Assembly (NCBI GenBank): GCA_947000775.1
Contig: CAMQGK010000326.1
Span: 1-64,000 of the forward strand
DNA: 64,000 bases
Reading direction: 5' to 3'
Source: Pterois miles
Taxonomy: Eukaryota; Chordata; Actinopteri; Perciformes; Scorpaenidae
Numbering within the stretch: position 1 is the stretch's first letter; each line of letters starts with the position of its first letter. Below are positions 35,509 through 47,793 of the stretch, piece after piece. A program made the position numbers and the translations under genes. A model generated the notes under the pieces. The model was not told the DNA's origin, did not search any database, and saw only the letters and a list, made by a program, of their open reading frames with translations.

Positions 35509-38144
35509 TGAGAGGTCAGACCTGCCGGCGTTTTTGGGCCTTTGCTGGGTCCGACTGAGGGCACAGACCTGCCGGTGTTTGTGGGCCTGTGCTTTGTCCG
35601 ACTGAGGGGTCAGACCTGCCGGCTTTTGTTTGCTTGTACTGGGTCCGACTGAGTAGTGCAGACCCGCCGGCGTTTGTGGGCCTGTGCTGGGTCCGACTGA
35701 GGGCGCAGACTCGCCGGTGTTTGAGGGACTGTGCTTTCTCCGAATGAAAGGTCAGACCTGCCGGCGTTTGTGGGCCTGTGTTGGGTCAGACTGAGTGGTC
35801 AGACCTGCTGGCGTTTGTGGGCCAATGCTGGGTCCGACTGAGGGCGCAGACCCGCCGGTGTTTGAGGGACTGTGCTTTCTCCGAATGAGAGGTCAGACCT
35901 GCCGGCGTTTGTGGGCCTGTGCTGGGTCCAACTGAAGGCGCAGACCCGCCGGCGTTGGTGGGCCTGTCCTGGGTCCGACTGAGGGCGCAGACCTGCCGGC
36001 GTTTGTGTGCTAGTCCTGTGTCAGACTGAGCGCGCTTACCCGCCGGCGTTTGTGGGCCTGTGCTGGGTCAGACTGAGGGGTCAGACCTGCCGGCGTTTGT
36101 GGGCCTGTCCTGGGTCCGACTGAGGGTGCAGACCTGCCGGCGTTTGTGTGCCAGTCATGTGTCAGACTGAGCGTGCCTACCTGCTGGCGTTTGTGGGCCT
36201 GTGCTGGGTCAGACTGAGGGGTCAGACCTGCCGGCGTTTGTGGGCCTGTCCTGGGTCCGACTGAGCGCGCCTACCCGCCGGCGTTTGTGGGCCTGTGCTG
36301 GGTCAGACTGAGGGGTCAGACCTGCCGGAGTTTGTGGGCCTGTGCTGGGTCCGACTGAGGGCGCAGACCCCCCGGTGTTTGTGGGACTGTGCTTTCTCTG
36401 AATGAGAGGTCAGACCTGCCGGCGTTTGTTGGCCTGTGCTGGGTCCTACTGAAGGCGCAGACCCGCCGGCGTTTGTGGGCCTGTCCTGGGTCCGACTGAG
36501 GGCGCAGACCTGCCGGCGTTTGTGTGCCAGTCCTGTGTCAGGCTGAGCGCGCCTACCCGCCGGCGTTTGTGGGCCTGTGCTGGGTCAGACTGAGGGGTCA
36601 GACCTGACGGCGTTTGTGGGCCTGTGCTGGGTCCGACTGAGGGCGCAGACCCGCCGGTGTTTGAGGGACTGTGCTTTCTCCGAATGAGAGGTCAGACCTG
36701 CCGGCGTTTGTGGGCCTGTGCTGGGTCCAACTGAAGGCGCAGACCCGCCGGCGTTTGTGGGCCTGTCCTGGGTCCGACTGAGGGCGCAGACCTGCCGGCG
36801 TTTGTGTGCCAGTCCTGTGTCAGGCTGAGCGCGCCTACCTGCCGGCGTTTGTGGGCCTGTGTTGGGTCAGACTGAGTGGTCAGACCTGCCGGCGTTTGTG
36901 GGCCTGTGTTGGGTCAGACTGAGCGCGCCTACCCACCGGTGTTTGTGGGCCTGTCCTGTGTCCGACTGAGTAGTGCAGACCCGCCGGCGTTTGTGGGCCT
37001 GTCCTGGGTCCGACTGAGGGCGCAGACCTGCCGGCGTTTGTGTGCCAGTCCTGTGTCAGACTGAGCGCGCCTACCCGCCGGCGTTTGTGGGCCTGTGCTG
37101 GGTCAGACTGAGGGGTCAGACCTGCCGGCGTTTGCGGGCCTGTCCTGGATCAGACTGAGGGGTCAGACCTGTCTGCGTTTGTGTGCTAGTCCTGTGTCAG
37201 ACTGAGCAAGCCTACCCTCCGGCGTTTGTGGGCCTGTGCTGGGTCAGACTGAGGGGTCAGACCTGCCGGCGTTTGTGGGCCTGTGCTGGGTCAGACTGAG
37301 CGTGCCTACCCGCCGGCGTTTGTGAGCCTGTGTTGGGTCAGACTGAGGGGTCAGACCTGCCGGCGTTTGTGGGCCTGTGCTGGGTCCGACTGAGGGCGCA
37401 GACCCGCCGGTGTTTGAGGGACTGTGCTTTCTCCGAATGAGAGGTCAGACCTGCCGGCGTTTGTGGGCCTCTGCTGGGTCCAACTGAAGGCGCAGACCCG
37501 CCGGCGTTTGTGGGCCTGTCCTGGGTCCGACTGAGGGCGCAGACCTGCCGGCGTTTGTGTGCCAGTCCTGTGTCAGGCTGAGCGCGCCTACCTGCCGGCG
37601 TTTGTGGGCCTGTTTTGGGTCAGACTGAGTGGTCAGACCTGCCGGCGTTTGTGGGCCTGTGTTGGGTCAGACTGAGCGCGCCTACCCACCGGCGTTTGTG
37701 GGCCTGTCCTGTGTCCGACTGAGTAGTGCAGACCCGCCGGCGTTTGTGGGCCTGTCCTGGGTCCGACTGAGGGGTCAGACCTGCCGGCGTTTGTGGGCCT
37801 GTCCTGTGTCCGACTGAGTAGTGCAGACCCGCCGGCGTTTGCGGGCCTGTCCTGGGTCCGACTGAGCGCGCCTACCCGCCGGCGTTTTTGGGCCTGTGCT
37901 GGGTCAGACTGAGGGGTCAGACCTGCCGGCGTTTGTGGGCCTGTGCTGGGTCCGACTGAGGGCGCAGACCCGCCGGCGTTTGTGTGCCAGTCCTGTGTCA
38001 GACTGAGCGCGCCTACCCGCTGGTGTTTGTGGGCCTGTACTGGGTCAGACTGAGGGTTCAGACCTGCCGGCGTTTGTGTGCCTGTGCTGGGTCCGACTGA
38101 AGGCTCAGACCTGCCGGTGTTTGTGGGCCTGTGCTTTGTCCAAC

Positions 38145-38191
38145 TGAGGGGTCAGACCTGCCGGCTTTTTTTTGCCTGTACTGGGTCCGAC
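38145..38191 (+). repeat. Poly-T form of type P monomer
   Basis: Here GGC is followed by eight T and GCCTG; the left-side form is GGCTTTTGTTTGCTTG. Poly-T forms occur at 38145, 42052, 52170, 52688, 54383, 56644, 58059, 60036, 62014 and 62770. The T run is mostly 8, but 7 at 52170 (46-bp monomer) and 9 at 56644 (48-bp monomer); at 54383 the G after the run is also T. GGCTTTTCTTTG forms at 2746, 15180, 32778 and 51698 are a separate one-base variant. Confidence 0.87.
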
Positions 38192-38427
38192 TGAGTAGTG
38201 CAGACCCGCCGGCGTTTGTGGGCCTGTCCTGGGTCCGACTGAGGGAGCAGACCCGCCGGCGTTTGTGGGCCTGCCCTTGGTCAGACTTTGGGTGCAGACC
38301 CGCCGGCGTTTGTGGGCCTGTCCTGGGTCCGACTGAGGGCGCAGACCTGCCGGCGTTTGTGTGCCAGTCCTGTGTCAGGCTGAGCGCGCCTACCCGCCGG
38401 CGTTTGTGGGCCTTTGTTGGGTCAGAC

Positions 38428-38615
38428 TGAGGGGTCAGACCTACCGGCGTTTGTGGGCCTGTCCTGGGTCAGACTGTGCGCGCCTACCCGCCGGCGTTTG
38501 TGGGCCTGTCCTGGGTCCGGCTGAGGGCGCAGACCTGCCGGCGTTTGTGCTCCAGTCCTGTGTCAGACTGAGCGCGCCTACCCGCTGGCGTTTGTGGGCC
38601 TGTGCTGGGTCCGAC
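38428..38615 (+). repeat. Right-domain Q module (four monomers, 188 bp)
   Basis: Four monomers in fixed order: one with GACCTACCGGCG; one whose TGAG has become TGTG (GACTGTGCGCGCC); one with GTGTTCCAGTCC (GTGCTCCAG in this copy), preceded by GGGTCCGGC; and an F variant with CCCGCTGGCG. Further copies start near 42571, 47888, 53206, 54761, 58577, 60508, 63148 and 63759. I saw none left of 38 kb. The copies at 60508 and 63759 have GACCTGCC and GTGCTGGGTCAG in the first monomer, so they form a sub-lineage. Confidence 0.86.
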
Positions 38616-39086
38616 TGAGGGGTCAGACCTGCCGGCGTTTGTGGGCCTGTGCTGGGTCCGACTGATGGCGCAGACCCGCCGGTGTTTGTGGGACTGTGCT
38701 TTCTCTGAATGAGAGGTCAGACCTGCCGGCGTTTGTGGGCCTGTGCTGGGTCCAACTGAAGGCGCAGACCCGCCGGCGTTTGTGGGCCTGTCCTGGGTCC
38801 GACTGAGGGCGCAGACCTGCCGGCGTTTGTGTGCCAGTCCTGTGTCAGGCTGAGCGCGCCTATCCGCCGGCGTTTGTGGGCCTGTGTTGGGTCAGACTGA
38901 GTGGTCAGACCTGCCGGCGTTTGTGGGCCTGTGTTGGGTCAGACTGAGCGCGCCTACCCACCGGCGTTTGTGGGCCTGTCCTGTGTCCGACTGAGTAGTG
39001 CAGACCCGCCGGCGTTTGTGGGCCTGTCCTGGGTCCGACTGAGCGCGCCTACCCGCCGGCGTTTTTGGGCCTGTCCTGGGTCTGAC

Positions 39087-41150
39087 TGAGGGCACAGACC
39101 TGCCGGAGTTTGTGGGCCTGTGCTGGGTCCGACTGAGGGCGCAGACCCGCCGGTGTTTGTGGGACTGTGCTTTCTCTGAATGAGAGGTCAGACCTGCCGG
39201 CGTTTGTGGGCCTGTGCTGGGTCCTACTGAAGGCGCAGACCCGCCGGCGTTTGTGGGCCTGTCCTGGGTCCGACTGAGGGCGCAGACCTGCCGGCGTTTG
39301 TGTGCCAGACCTGTGTCAGGCTGAGCGCGCCTACCTGCCGGCGTATGTGGGCCTGTGTTGTGTCAGACTGAGTGGTCAGACCTGCCGGCGTTTGTGGGCC
39401 TGTGTTGGGTCAGACTGAGCGCGCCTACCCACCGGCGTTTGTGGGCCTGTCCTGTGTCCGACTGAGTAGTGCAGACCCGCCGGCGTTTGTGGGCCTGTCC
39501 TGGGTCCGACTGAGGGCGCAGACCTGCCGGCGTTTGCGTGCCAGTTCTGTGTCAGGCTGAGCGCGCCTACCTGCCGGCGTTTGTGGGCCTGTCCTGGGTC
39601 CGACTGAGGGTGCAGACCTGCCGGCGTTTGTGTGCCAGTCATGTGTCAGACTGAGCGTGCCTACCTGCTGGCGTTTGTGGGCCTGTGCTGGGTCAGACTG
39701 AGGGGTCAGACCTGCCGGCGTTTGTGGGCCTGTCCTGGGTCCGACTGAGCGCGCCTACCCGCCGGCGTTTGTGGGCCTGTGCTGGGTCAGACTGAGGGGT
39801 CAGACCTGCCGGAGTTTGTGGGCCTGTGCTGGGTCCGACTGAGGGCGCAGACCCCCCGGTGTTTGTGGGACTGTGCTTTCTCTGAATGAGAGGTCAGACC
39901 TGCCGGCGTTTGTTGGCCTGTGCTGGGTCCTACTGAAGGCGCAGACCCGCCGGCGTTTGTGGGCCTGTCCTGGGTCCGACTGAGGGCGCAGACCTGCCGG
40001 CGTTTGTGTGCCAGTCCTGTGTCAGGCTGAGCGCGCCTACCCGCAGGCGTTTGTGGGCCTGTGCTGGGTCAGACTGAGGGGTCAGACCTGACGGCGTTTG
40101 TGGGCCTGTGCTGGGTCCGACTGAGGGCGCAGACCCGCCGGTGTTTGAGGGACTGTGCTTTCTCCGAATGAGAGGTCAGACCTGCCGGCGTTTGTGGGCC
40201 TGTGCTGGGTCCAACTGAAGGCGCAGACCCGCCGGCGTTTGTGGGCCTGTCCTGGGTCCGACTGAGGGCGCAGACCTGCCGGCGTTTGTGTGCCAGTTCT
40301 GTGTCAGGCTGAGCGCGCCTACCTGCCGGCGTTTGTGGGCCTGTGTTGGGTCAGACTGAGTGGTCAGACCTGCCGGCGTTTGTGGGCCTGTGTTGGGTCA
40401 GACTGAGCGCGCCTACCCACCGGCGTTTGTGGGCCTGTCCTGTGTCCGACTGAGTAGTGCAGACCCGCCGGCGTTTGTGGGCCTGTCCTGGGTCCGACTG
40501 AGGGCGCAGACCTGCCGGCGTTTGTGTGCCAGTCCTGTGTCAGACTGAGCGCGCCTACCCGCCGGCGTTTGTGGGCCTGTGCTGGGTCAGACTGAGGGGT
40601 CAGACCTGCCGGCGTTTGCGGGCCTGTCCTGGATCAGACAGAGGGGTCAGACCTGTCTGCGTTTGTGTGCTAGTCCTGTGTCAGACTGAGCGCGCCTACC
40701 CTCCGGCGTTTGTGGGCCTGTGCTGGGTCAGACTGAGGGGTCAGACCTGCCGGCGTTTGTGGGCCTGTGCTGGGTAATACTGAGCGTGCCTACCCGCCGG
40801 CGTTTGTGAGCCTGTGTTGGGTCAGACTGAGGGGTCAGACCTGCCGGCGTTTGTGGGCCTGTGCTGGGTCCAACTGAAGGCGCAGACCCGCCGGCGTTTG
40901 TGGGCCTGTCCTGGGTCCGACTGAGGGCGCAGACCTGCCGGCGTTTGTGTGCCAGTCCTGTGTCAGGCTGAGCGCGCCTACCCGCCGGCGTTTGTGGGCC
41001 TGTGTTGGGTCAGACTGAGGGGTCAGACCTGCCGGCGTTTGTGGGCCTGTGCTGGGTCAGACTGAGCGTGCCTACCCGCCGGCGTTTGTGGGCCTGTCCT
41101 GGGTCCGACTTAGGGTGCAGACCTGCCGGCGTTTGTGTGCCAGTCCTGTG
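39087..41150 (+). repeat. 2.06-kb block, copy 1 (offset 6,402 bp)
   Basis: Matches 45489-47552. Shared variants include GTGCCAGACCTGTGTC (near 39302 and 45704), GGCGTATGTGGGCCTG (near 39342 and 45744), GTTTGCGTGCCAGTTCTG (near 39532 and 45934) and GGGTCCGACTTAGGG (near 41101 and 47503). A related partial copy lies at about 49620-50580. Ends are approximate. Confidence 0.82.
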
Positions 41151-42476
41151 TCAGGCTGAGCGCGCCTACCCGCCGGCGTTTGTGGGCTTGTGCTGGGTCA
41201 GACTGAGGGGTCAGACCTGCCGGCGTTTGTGGGCCTGTGCTGGGTCCGACTGAGGGCACAGACCCGCCGGTGTTTGAGGGACTGTGCTTTCTCCGAATGA
41301 GAGGTCAGACCTGCCGGCGTTTGTGGGCCTCTGCTGGGTCCAACTGAAGGCGCAGACACGCCGGCGTTTGTGGGCCTGTCCTGGGTCCGACTGAGGGCGC
41401 AGACCTGCCGGCGTTTGTGTGCCAGTCCTGTGTCAGGCTGAGCGCGCCTACCTGCCGGCGTTAGTGGGCCTGTTTTGGGTCAGACTGAGTGGTCAGACCT
41501 GCCGGCGTTTGTGGGCCTGTGTTGGGTCAGACTGAGCGCGCCTACCCACCGGCGTTTGTGGGCCTGTCCTGTGTCCGACTGAGTAGTGCAGACCCGCCGG
41601 CGTTTGTGGGCCTGTCCTGGGTCCGACTGAGGGCGCAGACCCGCCGGCGTTTGTGGGCCTGTCCTGGGTCCGACTGAGGGGTCAGACCTGCCGGCGTTTG
41701 TGGGCCTGTCCTGTGTCCGACTGAGTAGTGCAGACCCGCCGGCGTTTGCGGGCCTGTCCTGGGTCCGACTGAGCGCGCCTACCCGCCGGCGTTTTTGGGC
41801 CTGTGCTGGGTCAGACTGAGGGGTCAGACCTGCCGGCGTTTGTGGGCCTGTGCTGGGTCCGACTGAGGGCGCAGACCCGCCGGCGTTTGTGTGCCAGTCC
41901 TGTGTCAGACTGAGCGCGCCTACCCGCTGGTGTTTGTGGGCCTGTACTGGGTCAGACTGAGGGTTCAGACCTGCCGGCGTTTGTGTGCCTGTGCTGGGTC
42001 CGACTGAAGGCTCAGACCTGCCGGTGTTTGTGGGCCTGTGCTTTGTCCGACTGAGGGGTCAGACCTGCCGGCTTTTTTTTGCCTGTACTGGGTCCGACTG
42101 AGTAGTGCAGACCCGCCGGCGTTTGTGGGCCTGTCCTGGGTCCGACTGAGGGAGCAGACCCGCCGGCGTTTGTGGGCCTGCCCTTGGTCAGACTTTGGGT
42201 GCAGACCTGTCGGCGTTTGCGTGCTAGTCCTGTGTCAGACTGAGCGCGCCTACCCGCCGGCGTTTGTGGGCCTGTGCTGGGTCAGACTGAGGGGTCAGAC
42301 CTGCCGGCGTTTGTGGGCCTGTGCTGGGTCCGACTGAGGGGCGCAGACCCGCCGGTGTTTGAGGGACTGTGCTTTCTCCGAATGAAAGGTCAGACCTGCC
42401 GGCGTTTGTGGGCTTGTGCTGGGTCCAACTGAAGGCGCAGACCCGCTGGCGTTTGTGGGCCTGTCCTGGGTCCGAC

Positions 42477-44109
42477 TGAGGGCGCAGACCTGCCGGCGTT
42501 TGTGTGCCAGTCCTGTGTCAGGCTGAGCGCGCCTACCCGCCGGCGTTTGTGGGCCTTTGTTGGGTCAGACTGAGGGGTCAGACCTACCGGCGCTTGTGGG
42601 CCTGTCCTTGGTCGGACTGTGCGCGCCTACCCGCCGGCGTTTGTGGGCCTGTCCTGGGTCCGGCTGAGGGCGCAGACCTGCCGGCGTTTGTGTTCCAGTC
42701 CTGTGTCAGACTGAGCGCGCCTACCCGCTGGCGTTTGTGGGCCTGTGCTGGGTCCGACTGAGGGGTCAGACCTGCCGGCGTTTGTGGGCCTGTGCTGGGT
42801 CCGACTGATGGCGCAGACCCGCCGGTGTTTGTGGGACTGTGCTTTCTCTGAATGAGAGGTCAGACCTGCCGGCGTTTGTGGGCCTGTGCTGGGTCCAACT
42901 GAAGGCGCAGACCCGCCGGCGTTTGTGGGCCTGTCCTGGGTCCGACTGAGGGCGCAGACCTGCCGGCGTTTGTGTGCCAGTCCTGTGTCAGGCTGAGCGT
43001 GCCTACCCGCCGGCGTTTGTGGGCCTGTGTTGGGTCAGACTGAGTTGTCAGACCTGCCGGCGTTTGTGGGCCTGTCCTGGGTCAGACTGAGGGGTCAGAC
43101 CTGTCGGCGTTTGTGTGCTAGTCCTGTGTCAGACTGAGCGCGCCTACCCGCCGGCGTTTGTGGGCCTGTGCTGGGTCAGACTGAGGGGTCAGACCTGCCG
43201 GCGTTTGTGGGCCTGTGCTGGGTCCGACTGAGGGCGCAGACCCGCCGGTGTTTGTGGGACTGTGCTTTCTCCGAATGAGAGGTCAGACCTGCCGGCGTTT
43301 GTGGGCCTGTGCTGGGTCCAACTGAAGGCGCAGACCCGCCGGCGTTTGTGGGCCTGTCCTGGGTCCGACTGAGGGCGCAGACCTGCCGGCGTTTGTGTGC
43401 CAGTCCTGTGTCAGACTGAGCGCGCCTACCCACTGGCGTTTGTGGGCCTGTGCTGGGTCAGACTGACGGGTCAGACCTGCCGGCGTTTGTGGGCCTGTAC
43501 TGGGTCCGACTGAGGGCACAGACCTGCCGGTGTTTGTGGGCCTGTGCTTTGTCCGACTGAGGGGTCAGACCTGCCGGCTTTTGTTTGCTTGTACTGGGTC
43601 CGACTGAGTAGTGCAGACCCGCCGGCGTTTGTGGGCCTGTGCTGGGTCCGACTGAGGGCGCAGACCCGCCGGTGTTTGAGGGACTGTGCTTTCTCCGAAT
43701 GAAAGGTCAGACCTGCCGGCGTTTGTGGGCCTGTGCTGGGTCCAACTGAAGGCGCAGACCCGCCGGCGTTTGTGGGCCTGTCCTGGGTCCGACTGAGGGC
43801 GCAGACCTGCCGGCGTTTGTGTGCCAGTCCTGTGTCAGGCTGAGCGCGCCTATCCGCCGGCGTTTGTGGGCCTGTGTTGGGTCAGACTGAGTGGTCAGAC
43901 CTGCCGGCGTTTGTGGGCCTGTCCTGGGTCCAACTGAGGGCGCAGACCTGCCGGCGTTTGTGTGCCAGTCCTGTGTCAGACTGAGCGCGCCTACCCGCTG
44001 GTGTTTGTGGGCCTGTGGTGGGTCAGACTGAGGGTTCAGACCTGCCGGCGTTTGTGGGCCTGTGCTGGGTCAGACTGAGGTGTCAGACCTGCCGGCGTTT
44101 GTGGGCCTG
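42477..44109 (+). repeat. 1.6-kb block, copy 1 (offset 5,317 bp)
   Basis: Matches 47794-49426. It includes a Q module, an N-O-P-I cassette, a CCGAATGAAAGG B/C junction and the rare CTGTGGTGGGTCAG (near 44013 and 49330). The left part of this block and its upstream neighbour (about 41640-42960) also recur at about 52276-53597, so three copies share the Q module context. Confidence 0.83.
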
Positions 44110-45488
44110 TGCTGGGTCCGACTGAGGGGCGCAGACCTGCCGGTGTTTGAGGGACTGTGCTTTCTCCGAATGAGAGGTCAGACCTGCCGGCGTTTGTGGG
44201 CCTGTGCTGGGTCCAACTGAAGTCGCAGACCCGCCGGCGTTTGTGGGCCTGTCCTGGGTCCGACTTTGGGCGCAGACCCGCCGGCGTTTGTGGGCCTGCC
44301 CTTGGTCCGACTTTGGGCGCAGACCTGTCGGCGTTTCTGTGCTAGTCCTGTGTCAGACTGAGCGCGCCTACCCGCCGGTGTTTGTGGGCCTGTGCTGGGT
44401 CAGACTGAGGGGTCAGACCTGCCGGCGTTTGTGGGCCTGTGCTGGGTCCGACTGAGGGCGCAGACCCGCCAGTGTTTGTGGGACTGTATTTTCTCTGAAT
44501 GAGAGGTCAGACCTGCCGGCGTTTGTGAGCCTGTGCTGGGTCCAACTGAAGGCGCAGAATCGCCGGCGTTTGTGGGCCTGTGCTGGGTCCGACTGAGGGC
44601 GCAGACCCGCCGGTGTTTGAGGGACTGTGCTTTCTCCGAATGAAAGGTCAGACCTGCCGGCGTTTGTGGGCCTGTGCTGGGTCCAACTGAAGGCGCAGAC
44701 CCGCCGGCGTTTGTGGGCCTGTCCTGGGTCCGACTGAGGGCGCAGACCTGCCGGCGTTTGTGTGCCAGTCCTGTGTCAGGCTGAGCGCGCCTATCCGCCG
44801 GCGTTTGTGGGCCTGTGTTGGGTCAGACTGAGTGGTCAGACCTGCCGGCGTTTGTGGGCCTGTGTTGGGTCAGACTGAGCGCGCCTACCCACCGGCGTTT
44901 GTGGGCCTGTCCTGTGTCCGACTGAGTAGTGCAGACCCGCCGGCGTTTGTGGGCCTGTCCTGGGTCCGACTGAGGGCGCAGACCCGCCGGCGTTTTTGGG
45001 CCTGTCCTGGGTCTGACTGAGGGCACAGACCTGCCGGCGTTTGTGTGCCAGTCCTGTGTCAGACTGAGCGCGCCTACCCACTGGCGTTTGTGAGCCTGTG
45101 CTGGGTCAGACTGACGGGTCAGACCTGCCGGCGTTTGTGGGCCTGTACTGGGTCCGACTGAGGGCACAGACCTGCCGGTGTTTGTGGGCCTGTGCTTTGT
45201 CCAACTGAGGGGTCAGACCTGCCGGCTTTTGTTTGCTTGTACTGGGTCCGACTGAGTAGTGCAGACCCGCCGGCGTTTGTGGGCCTGTCCTGGGTCCGAC
45301 TGAGGGCGCAGACCTGCCGGCGTTTGTGGGCCTGTCCTGGGTCCGACTGAGCGCGCCTACCCGCCGGTGTTTGTGGGCCTGTGCTGGGTCAGACTGAGGG
45401 GTCAGACCTGCCGGCGTTTGTGGGCCTGTCCTGGGTCCGACTGAGCGCGCCTACCCGCAGGCGTTTGTGGGCCTGTGCTGGGTCAGAC

Positions 45489-47552
45489 TGAGGGGTCAGA
45501 CCTGCCGGAGTTTGTGGGCCTGTGCTGGGTCCGACTGAGGGCGCAGACCCGCCGGTGTTTGTGGGACTGTGCTTTCTCTGAATGAGAGGTCAGACCTGCC
45601 GGCGTTTGTGGGCCTGTGCTGGGTCCTACTGAAGGCGCAGACCCGCCGGCGTTTGTGGGCCTGTCCTGGGTCCGACTGAGGGCGCAGACCTGCCGGCGTT
45701 TGTGTGCCAGACCTGTGTCAGGCTGAGCACGCCTACCTGCCGGCGTATGTGGGCCTGTGTTGTGTCAGACTGAGTGGTCAGACCTGCCGGCGTTTGTGGG
45801 CCTGTGTTGGGTCAGACTGAGCGCGCCTACCCACCGGCGTTTGTGGGCCTGTCCTGTGTCCGACTGAGTAGTGCAGACCCGCCGGCGTTTGTGGGCCTGT
45901 CCTGGGTCCGACTGAGGGCGCAGACCTGCCGGCGTTTGCGTGCCAGTTCTGTGTCAGGCTGAGCGCGCCTACCTGCCGGCGTTTGTGGGCCTGTCCTGGG
46001 TCCGACTGAGGGTGCAGACCTGCCGGCGTTTGTGTGCCAGTCATGTGTCAGACTGAGCGTGCCTACCTGCTGGCGTTTGTGGGCCTGTGCTGGGTCAGAC
46101 TGAGGGGTCAGACCTGCCGGCGTTTGTGGGCCTGTCCTGGGTCCGACTGAGCGCGCCTACCCGCCGGCGTTTGTGGGACTGTGCTGGGTCAGACTGAGGG
46201 GTCAGACCTGCCGGAGTTTGTGGGCCTGTGCTGGGTCCGACTGAGGGCGCAGACCCGCCGGTGTTTGTGGGACTGTGCTTTGTCTGAATGAGAGGTCAGA
46301 CCTGCCGGCGTTTGTGGGCCTGTGCTGGGTCCTACTGAAGGCACAGACCCGCCGGCGTTTGTGGGCGTGTCCTGGGTCCGACTGAGGGCGTAGACCTGCC
46401 GGCGTTTGTGTGCCAGTCCTGTGTCAGGCTGAGCGCGCCTACCCGCCGGCGTTTGTGGGCCTGTGCTGGGTCAGACTGAGGGGTCAGACCTGACGGCGTT
46501 TGTGGGCCTGTGCTGGGTCCGACTGAGGGCGCAGACCCGCCGGTGTTTGAGGGACTGTGCTTTCTCCGAATGAGAGGTCAGACCTGCCGGCGTTTGTGGG
46601 CCTGTGCTGGGTCCAACTGAAGGCGCAGACCCGCCGGCGTTTGTGGGCCTGTCCTGGGTCCGACTGAGGGCGCAGACCTGCCGGCGTTTGTGTGCCAGTC
46701 CTGTGTCAGACTGAGCGCGCCTACCCGCCGGCGTTTGTGGGCCTGTGCTGGGTCAGACTGAGGGGTCAGACCTGCCGGCGTTTGTGGGCCTGTGTTGGGT
46801 CAGACTGAGCGCGCCTACCCACCGGCGTTTGTGGGCCTGTCCTGTGTCCGACTGAGTAGTGCAGACCCGCCGGCGTTTGTAGGCCTGTCCTGGGTCCGAC
46901 TGAGGGCGCAGACCTGCCGGCGTTTGTGTGCCAGTCCTGTGTCAGACTGAGCGCGCCTACCCGCCGGCGTTTGTGGGCCTGTGCTGGGTCAGACTGAGGG
47001 GTCAGACCTGCCGGCGTTTGCGGGCCTGTCCTGGATCAGACTGAGGGGTCAGACCTGTCTGCGTTTGTGTGCTAGTCCTGTGTCAGACTGAGCGCGCCTA
47101 CCCTCCGGCGTTTGTGGGCCTGTGCTGGGTCAGACTGAGGGGTCAGACCTGCCGGCGTTTGTGGGCCTGTGCTGGGTCAGACTGAGCGTGCCTACCCGCC
47201 GGCGTTTGTGAGCCTGTGTTGGGTCAGACTGAGGGGTCAGACCTGCCGGCGTTTGTGGGCCTGTGCTGGGTCCAACTGAAGGCGCAGACCCGCCGGCGTT
47301 TGTGGGCCTGTCCTGGGTCCGACTGAGGGCGCAGACCTGCCGGCGTTTGTGTGCCAGTCCTGTGTCAGGCTGAGCGCGCCTACCCGCCGGCGTTTGTGGG
47401 CCTGTGTTGGGTCAGACTGAGGGGTCAGACCTGCCGGCGTTTGTGGGCCTCTGCTGGGTCAGACTGAGCGTGCCTACCCGCCGGCGTTTGTGGGCCTGTC
47501 CTGGGTCCGACTTAGGGCGCAGACCTGCCGGCGTTTGTGTGCCAGTCCTGTG
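45489..47552 (+). repeat. 2.06-kb block, copy 2
   Basis: Paralogue of 39087-41150 at an offset of 6,402 bp. At 46762 the G monomer (TGAGTGGTCAG) seen at 40360 is an ordinary A-like one (TGAGGGGTCAG). Single-base differences include GGGCGTGTCC and GGGCGTAGACC near 46366-46394. Confidence 0.81.
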
Positions 47553-47793
47553 TCAGACTGAGCGCGCCTACCCGCCGGCGTTTGTGGGCCTGTGCTGGGT
47601 CAGACTGAGGGGTCAGACCTGCCGGAGTTTGTGGGCCTGTGCTGGGTCCGACTGAGGGCGCAGACCCGCCGGTGTTTGTGGGACTGTGCTTTCTCTGAAT
47701 GAGAGGTCAGACCTGCCGGCGTTTGTGGGCCTGTGCTGGGTCCTACTGAAGGCACAGACCCGCCAGCGTTTGTGGGCCTGTCCTGGGTCCGAC

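Noticed and set aside
38161..38180. Poly-T run as a retrotransposon tail or RNA polymerase III terminator
   Set aside because: The run arises by one G-to-T change in a type P monomer, keeps the 47-bp phase, and has no adjacent element, target-site duplication or A/B-box promoter.
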